Shown here: positions 59,981 to 64,000 of the stretch, one piece after another
Layout of the letters: the number at the start of each line of letters is the position of its first letter
Numbering within the stretch: the first letter of the stretch is position 1
NCBI RefSeq assembly: GCF_001936615.1
Contig: NZ_MLBF01000006.1
Coordinates: forward strand, 1-64,000
Length of the DNA stretch: 64,000 nucleotides
Direction of reading: 5' to 3'
DNA from: Desulfosporosinus metallidurans
GTDB lineage: Bacteria > Bacillota > Desulfitobacteriia > Desulfitobacteriales > Desulfitobacteriaceae
The notes under the pieces: model-generated
The model's input: only the letters and a program-made list of their open reading frames with translations
What the model was told of the DNA's origin: nothing
Databases searched by the model: none
Program-made: the position numbers and the translations under genes

Positions 59981-60994
59981 TTAGCGGGTCACTGCGAGAG
60001 CCTCACTGGCTGAAAGTCCACCCATCGCCACAGCGCTGGCAATCTCCATCGGTTGCGTACAGCTTCCTGCAAGGAAAATACCCGGTTTGGACGAGTGGCA
60101 AGGTCGAACATTTGACTCCACATCTTGGAAGAATCCATACTCATCGGTTGCGATGCCTAAAATGTTCGCCAGTTCACGTGACCCAACAGGGGGTTCCATG
60201 GCCGATGCTAAGACAACCAAGTCAGCTTCAACTTCAACAGGGTTTCCCATGAGTGAATCCTCGGCACGGACGAGGAGTTTCCCTTCGCTTTCCAGCACTT
60301 TGGCCACCCGTCCGCGGATATAGCGCACATTATACTCTTCCATGGCCGAACGAATGAACTCTTCGTATCCTTTGCCGAGCGCACGGATGTCGATATAGAA
60401 AACATAAGCTTTTGACTCGGGATTAGCTTTTTTCAACATAATGGCATGCTTTGCGGAATATGAGCAGCAAATCTTTGAACAGTATACATAACCCTTGGCT
60501 TTATCGCGTGAACCAACGCAGTGCACAAAGACGACCCGAACATTTCCTTGAGGTAGTCGGTTTTCTGCAGCCATCTTTTCAAATTCTAAACTCGTAACCA
60601 CCTTGGGACTCCGTCCATAGCTATACTCAGTGTAGGCAGTTGGCTCCATATAATGAAATCCCGCTGCAACGATAATAGCGCCGACGGTCTCTTGGCGGGT
60701 TTCGTTCATCGTCTTTAACTCAACGGAGAAGGACCCGACACTTCCTTGGCAGGCTGTTAACGTAGTGTTTGTCAGGACCTCGATTGACGGCGCGGCCTGA
60801 ACTTTTTGAACTTCCTGAGAAACTAAAGATTTCGCATCCCCGAGGACCGGAAATGTATAGGTTAATTTTGCAAAGTTGCCTCCGAGTGCGTCCTCTTTTT
60901 CAATTAAAATTACTTCTCCACCGTTTTGGGCAATTTTCTGTGCGGCCGTAATTCCAGCAATCCCTCCGCCGATGACTAACGTCTTTTTGCTCAA
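59981..60994 (-). CDS. HdrA-like flavoprotein
   Basis: A 337-residue HdrA core: FAD motif VIGGGIAGITAAQKIAQ, HCVGSRDKAKGYVYCSKICC as the HdrA Cys-rich region, and C-terminal PGIFLAGSC. It lacks the extra N- or C-terminal ferredoxin domains of methanogen HdrA and so resembles QmoA and sHdrA. It distributes electrons between the HdrB/HdrC pairs. TTG 60994 follows GAGGAGG at 7 nt. Confidence 0.88.
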   Translation of the reverse strand: MSKKTLVIGGGIAGITAAQKIAQNGGEVILIEKEDALGGNFAKLTYTFPVLGDAKSLVSQEVQKVQAAPSIEVLTNTTLTACQGSVGSFSVELKTMNETRQETVGAIIVAAGFHYMEPTAYTEYSYGRSPKVVTSLEFEKMAAENRLPQGNVRVVFVHCVGSRDKAKGYVYCSKICCSYSAKHAIMLKKANPESKAYVFYIDIRALGKGYEEFIRSAMEEYNVRYIRGRVAKVLESEGKLLVRAEDSLMGNPVEVEADLVVLASAMEPPVGSRELANILGIATDEYGFFQDVESNVRPCHSSKPGIFLAGSCTQPMEIASAVAMGGLSASEALAVTR

Positions 60995-61010
60995 GATCCT
61001 TCCTCCTCTT

Positions 61011-61940
61011 TTAACGACCGATCCGGTCCAAGACATTCTCCAGACGTGCACGTCCACTAACATGGGCGGCAAAACCTAACTTCGCTACATCAAGTCCCAA
61101 ACCCATACCGACGAGTTGAGCGATGTGCAAAACAGGAGTTTGGAAATCTCCCTCATCACGGAAATTCAACTGTTGTTGAATGCGGTCTAACTGACTGTGA
61201 CAATAAGGACACTGCACGACAAGAATATCTGGGTCAGCTTCTTTGACCGAATCCAGTTTGCTCTTGGTATGCTCTATAGAAAGGTCTTTGCCATTAATAA
61301 TCTGCGTAAAGCCCGTTCCGCAGCATTCGCGGTTTGCTGTATAAGGGACGACTTCTCCCCCTAAAATTTCAATAATTTCTTCCAAATAGGAAGGCATCTG
61401 TGCATCATCGATAGCAGTATATTTACCTCCCCCTAGATAATGGCATCCATAGTGAGTTGCCACCTTAATCCCTGTGAGCGGGCGTTTTACGTTCGCTGCA
61501 AGTTCTTCTTTTAAGCGGTAGTACATTTCAGCGATATGATAAACATTACTTGTCCCTTTATATTCCTTGCCCATCATGTTTAACATCATATTGACACTAG
61601 CCTTCACTTCTTCATTGTGATTCATAAAATGACCAAACTCATTTAAGAAGGTCCAGCAACCATTGCAAACAACACAGGTGTCTAACCCTTTTTCCTCAGC
61701 CAAAGACAGATTACGCGCCACTGCGGGCATGGAAGCCGTTGGAGCTGCAACATTGGCAAACGTTACAAAGCCACCGCAACAGGTCTGTTCATCCGAATCC
61801 ACAGGTTCTACTCCAAGCACACGCAGGGAATCGAATGAACATGCTTCAATCCCAGGATATTTATTACTAGCTACGCAGCTTTTGAAGACGAAGATTTTCT
61901 CTGGTTTTGGAATTTGAGCTACTTTATCAAGCCTAGGCAT
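61011..61940 (-). CDS. HdrB-like CCG-domain protein (first copy)
   Basis: A 309-residue HdrB-like protein. The two CCG domains are QTCCGGFVTFAN and RECCGTGFTQIING, with CVVCNGCW and QCPYCHSQL in between and after. The ATG at 61940 follows GGGAGG; the longer frame upstream overlaps hdrC1 too far. It overlaps hdrC1 by 8 nt. Confidence 0.88.
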   Translation of the reverse strand: MPRLDKVAQIPKPEKIFVFKSCVASNKYPGIEACSFDSLRVLGVEPVDSDEQTCCGGFVTFANVAAPTASMPAVARNLSLAEEKGLDTCVVCNGCWTFLNEFGHFMNHNEEVKASVNMMLNMMGKEYKGTSNVYHIAEMYYRLKEELAANVKRPLTGIKVATHYGCHYLGGGKYTAIDDAQMPSYLEEIIEILGGEVVPYTANRECCGTGFTQIINGKDLSIEHTKSKLDSVKEADPDILVVQCPYCHSQLDRIQQQLNFRDEGDFQTPVLHIAQLVGMGLGLDVAKLGFAAHVSGRARLENVLDRIGR

Positions 61941-62640
61941 TGGTCTTCCCTCCCGATGGTTCTCCATAATTGTAAAAACGTGTCTTTGTTTTGATTTTAC
62001 CAACTTTAGAAGGCATTGGCTTTGTCTTGCACCGTTTAGTTTGCGCATCATCACAAGCATTGCAATCCAATAGGTCAACTCCTCCAATTTTCTTCATAAA
62101 GCTGGTCATTCCACTCAGATCTGAGATCATATTAATCTCGGCCACACCCCGTTTACTGACGATCCGCTTTGGAGGGAGCCCCGCTGCTTCACGAATTTTA
62201 CCGATGTCTCCAATCGCATCTACGACAAATGGATTCCGCTCCCGAGTCGAAACAGTAATCCCATCCTTAAGGTAGTCTTTTTCCGCATAAGCTTCGAGCT
62301 GTTTTACATCTTCCCAACCATACCCTTCATTCATGGCGCCTAGACGGAGCATGAAAATGAAGAACGGAAAGTTGATATCCATAGGGCAAGTGGAGTAACA
62401 ACCACTACAGAAGAAACATTGCCAAAGTTCGACACTTGACAAAATTCGTTTGACATTACCGTCAACAAGGTCACGAATCAGCTTTCTAGGATTGTATCCA
62501 GGTGTTACCGCAGCAGCAGGACACTGTCCTGTACATTTTCCACATTGCAAACATCGTTCTGCTTCATTGACAAATCCCATAGCGATGGGCTTCCACCGCT
62601 CATAAAAATCGTCGTCCCAGTCTTTAACTTGTTCGAGCAC
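61933..62640 (-). CDS. HdrC-like 2[4Fe-4S] protein (first copy)
   Basis: A 235-residue HdrC protein: CLQCGKCTGQCPAAA and CFFCSGCYSTCPMD. An extended C-terminal domain adds DCNACDDAQTKRC, an unusual set of Cys that may bind another metal centre. It starts at GTG with GGGGGGAG. Confidence 0.88.
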   Translation of the reverse strand: MLEQVKDWDDDFYERWKPIAMGFVNEAERCLQCGKCTGQCPAAAVTPGYNPRKLIRDLVDGNVKRILSSVELWQCFFCSGCYSTCPMDINFPFFIFMLRLGAMNEGYGWEDVKQLEAYAEKDYLKDGITVSTRERNPFVVDAIGDIGKIREAAGLPPKRIVSKRGVAEINMISDLSGMTSFMKKIGGVDLLDCNACDDAQTKRCKTKPMPSKVGKIKTKTRFYNYGEPSGGKTNA

Positions 62641-62666
62641 GAGTCTCCCCCCTATTCAGCTTCTTC

Positions 62667-62900
62667 TTACTTACCCGTCATCGCCTGTTTAATCATGGGC
62701 GTCATTTGAGGCATGAACTTAAACAAATCCTCACGTGTATCCTTGCTCGACATCATGAACTTGACCATACCAGGCATCATTTTCATCATTCTGCTTAAGG
62801 GCATCTCCATGCTAAAGAGATCTTCAAAATACTTAAGTGTGCGTTCCCCGGCATCCTCACTAGTTTCTTTTCCATATTCCTCTAAATAATTATCCGCCAT
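62667..62900 (-). CDS. Small Met-rich protein in the hdr operon
   Basis: A 77-residue protein, mostly helical, with a Met-rich centre (FSMEMPLSRMMKMMPGMVKF) and an end QMTPMIKQAMTGK. Its operon position just upstream of hdrC1 suggests an hdr accessory protein. It lies 26 nt before hdrC1. I do not recognise the family. Confidence 0.65.
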   Translation of the reverse strand: MADNYLEEYGKETSEDAGERTLKYFEDLFSMEMPLSRMMKMMPGMVKFMMSSKDTREDLFKFMPQMTPMIKQAMTGK

Positions 62901-62951
62901 TATTAACCCCTCCTCAAAAAATCTATAAATTATGGAAATAATTTCACAAAC

Positions 62952-63197
62952 CTACCTAAGGCATTGCCCTCGGCACCCAATATTTAAAATTTGTTCCGGT
63001 TCCATGGGGTTATATAGGGGTTGAAAATATGAACATTGAGAACAAGCTTTAAGATCTATGGCATAATTAAGGCCACCGCACTTTGGACAAGTTATCTCTT
63101 TCACATTAGGTGGCATCGGATCTGCCTTTTCTAAAACCATAAAAAATTTAGGTCGAAATTCGGAAACTAGGGTACCACAATGTGAACACTCCAGCAT
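62952..63197 (-). CDS. Zinc-ribbon / rubredoxin-like small protein
   Basis: An 81-residue protein with three CxxC pairs (CSHCGT, CPKCGG, CSQCSY) and an extra C-terminal GCRGQC. It could be a zinc ribbon or bind Fe. It is the first gene of the hdr operon, 50 nt before the next. Confidence 0.7.
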   Translation of the reverse strand: MLECSHCGTLVSEFRPKFFMVLEKADPMPPNVKEITCPKCGGLNYAIDLKACSQCSYFQPLYNPMEPEQILNIGCRGQCLR

Positions 63198-63207
63198 GCT
63201 TAACTCC

Positions 63208-63225
63208 CTCCCCCCCCGGTGTGGG
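63208..63225. promoter_or_regulatory. C-run/G-run operator candidate of the hdr operon
   Basis: A C8-GGTGT-GGGG element sits about 15 nt downstream of the -10 box. It is less symmetric than those at 48706 and 63703 but has the same position. Confidence 0.4.
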
Positions 63226-63238
63226 GTTTTGTTACCTT

Positions 63239-63267
63239 AGGATACATCTAAACTATAATTAGGTCAA
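63239..63267 (-). promoter_or_regulatory. Promoter of the hdr operon
   Basis: On the minus strand TTGACC (63267-63262) and TATCCT (63244-63239), spacer 17 nt. Confidence 0.7.
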
Positions 63268-63391
63268 TAAGTATTTAAGAAATTTCTTACTTTCTTATTA
63301 CTTTTCGACATTATATAAATTATTGGGCTAACATAGGTATGAAAAAACCGATATCCTCTTTATAAGTAGGATACCGGCAAAAAGGCCCATT

Positions 63392-63673
63392 TTATTGATT
63401 AAGTTTCATTAATGTTGCAATCGCTCTGTTCAGAACAACTTGAAGATCCTCCCCCTCTTCAATCGCATCGGACATACACGTATTTGCATAACGTTGCGCG
63501 ACAATAACAGAGACTTTATGCACGGCAGAACGTATAGCGACGAGCTGTAGAAATATTTCCTCACATTTCTTTTCTTCCTCCATCATGCGTTCAACCCCTG
63601 CAATATGACCACGAACTGTTTTAAGTCGAGTAATGATCCTTTTTGTTTCTTCCGGGTCTACATTTTTCTTCAA
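63392..63673 (-). CDS. CsoR/RcnR-family regulator, CstR-like (persulfide sensor type)
   Basis: A 93-residue DUF156 four-helix regulator: RLKTVRGHIAGVERMMEEEKKC (shown as two parts), EEIFLQLVAIRSAVHK, RYANTCMSDAIEEG. It has the two Cys corresponding to CsoR Cys45 and Cys74, but Tyr stands at the copper-binding His place. That is the pattern of CstR, which senses persulfides through the two Cys. TTG 63673 is preferred since GAGGGAG lies 7 nt upstream; ATG 63691 has no ribosome site. Its own promoter contains a palindrome. Confidence 0.8.
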   Translation of the reverse strand: MKKNVDPEETKRIITRLKTVRGHIAGVERMMEEEKKCEEIFLQLVAIRSAVHKVSVIVAQRYANTCMSDAIEEGEDLQVVLNRAIATLMKLNQ

Positions 63674-63702
63674 GGTCTCTCTCCCTCTCATAAGCCTGGG
63701 AT

Positions 63703-63727
63703 ATACCTCCCCCGCTGGGCGGGGTAT
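63703..63727. promoter_or_regulatory. Operator of the CstR-like gene
   Basis: ATACC and GGTAT half-sites enclose a C-run and G-run (CCCCCGCTGGGCGGGG), about 8 nt downstream of the -10 box, so autoregulation is likely. Confidence 0.6.
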
Positions 63728-63734
63728 TTATTTT

Positions 63735-63763
63735 AGAATACAACTTAACAATAGATAGGTCAA
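63735..63763 (-). promoter_or_regulatory. Promoter of the CstR-like gene
   Basis: On the minus strand TTGACC (63763-63758) and TATTCT (63740-63735), spacer 17 nt. Confidence 0.7.
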
Positions 63764-63850
63764 TATGTTTTCATGATTAAGAAACAACGGTGCCCCAAAT
63801 TAATTTTTGTATTATAATAAGCTCATAGCGAAATGAAGGGAGAGAACATT

Positions 63851-64000
63851 ATGGAAAATTTGATGAAATTACGTGACGAAGACTTAACACGACGTATACA
63901 AACCTTGTCCGAGGAACTTGAAGAGTTGGAAGAAGAAAGAGACTTCGTCTTGAGGCAGACCGGACTTCATCTCCCCGGGCACGCCGTCAAAAAATACGAG
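63851..64000 (+). CDS. Partial gene: small coiled-coil protein (cut by window end)
   Basis: ATG 63851 with GAAGGGAGAG upstream begins an open frame of at least 50 codons that runs past the window end. It has a coiled coil (SEELEELEEERDFVLRQTG) and then LHLPGHAVKKYE. A similar EREDLEEERDRLL coil occurs in the small protein at 44152. Divergent from the CstR-like gene. Function unknown. Confidence 0.6.
   Translation, partial: MENLMKLRDEDLTRRIQTLSEELEELEEERDFVLRQTGLHLPGHAVKKYE

Noticed and set aside
1..64000. rRNA or tRNA genes, insertion sequences, prophage or integrase
   Set aside because: I looked for transposase or integrase motifs, terminal repeats and tRNA-like cloverleaves and saw none; the mobile-like elements are only short palindromic repeats.

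Overview
The window looks like a chromosomal segment of an anaerobic, spore-forming Firmicute of the Peptococcaceae type (Desulfosporosinus or Desulfitobacterium-like). The reasons are a CotH spore-coat kinase and sigma-K-like promoters, a fused FAD/Fe-S D-lactate-type dehydrogenase, Firmicute leaders (T-box, ppGpp-class ykkC RNA, c-di-GMP-I), strong GGAGG ribosome sites with many TTG/GTG starts, and large sulfur/heterodisulfide-type redox clusters. The genus is an inference; no rRNA or tRNA gene is visible. The left (to about 172), right (a gene cut at 64000) and coding strand change often.

1-23 kb is mostly core metabolism: a double-rhodanese lipoprotein, a rubrerythrin-like protein, a lactate/glycolate dehydrogenase, an acyltransferase, a pirin plus DUF1858 pair, citrate synthase, a proCB-GNAT-proA operon under a T-box, an ilvE-ilvB-ilvN-ilvC-leuC-leuD-leuB operon under a ykkC-class (probably ppGpp) riboswitch, and hom-thrB on the other strand. 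A panE remnant lies at 7.7 kb.

23.3-32 kb is an accessory, probably sporulation-specific region. It holds two tandem paralogs and two further low-complexity proteins, all preceded by the same AC-N17-CATA-N3-TA box, three of them followed by the same CCTAGG hairpin terminator. It also holds two ArsB-family permeases, each with a histidine-rich insert and each preceded by a 56-residue one-helix microprotein. A CotH kinase and a SET-domain protein form an operon divergent from a Gly-Thr-Lys repeat protein, which suggests a kinase/methyltransferase/substrate module for the spore surface. A spermidine-synthase-like remnant lies at 27 kb.

32-44 kb holds an MFS pump, a TrxB-like flavoprotein without the NADPH motif, a PadR / signal-less oxyanion-binding protein / ChrA operon, a chemoreceptor under a c-di-GMP-I riboswitch, a D-aminoacylase-like amidohydrolase and a CoA-disulfide-reductase/rhodanese fusion.

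44-64 kb is a sulfur/redox region. One operon encodes a Trx-TrxR fusion, two short Cys-containing peptides, an ArsM-like methyltransferase, a radical SAM/SPASM enzyme, an FmdB zinc ribbon and a ferredoxin. A second encodes a triheme cytochrome, two YeeE/YedE sulfur-transport proteins, a Mo-bisPGD oxidoreductase with its Fe-S and NrfD subunits, and a Rieske/cytochrome b unit with a multiheme cytochrome. The second YeeE/YedE has an in-frame UGA exactly where the family has its conserved Cys, followed by a good bacterial SECIS hairpin, so it is very probably a selenoprotein. A third operon has the order hdrC-hdrB-hdrA-x-hdrC-hdrB, as in sulfur-oxidising sHdr clusters. These operons and a CstR-like regulator gene share a TTGAC(A/C)-N17-TAT(A/T/C)(T/C)T promoter followed by C-rich/G-rich palindromes, pointing to one persulfide-responsive regulon.
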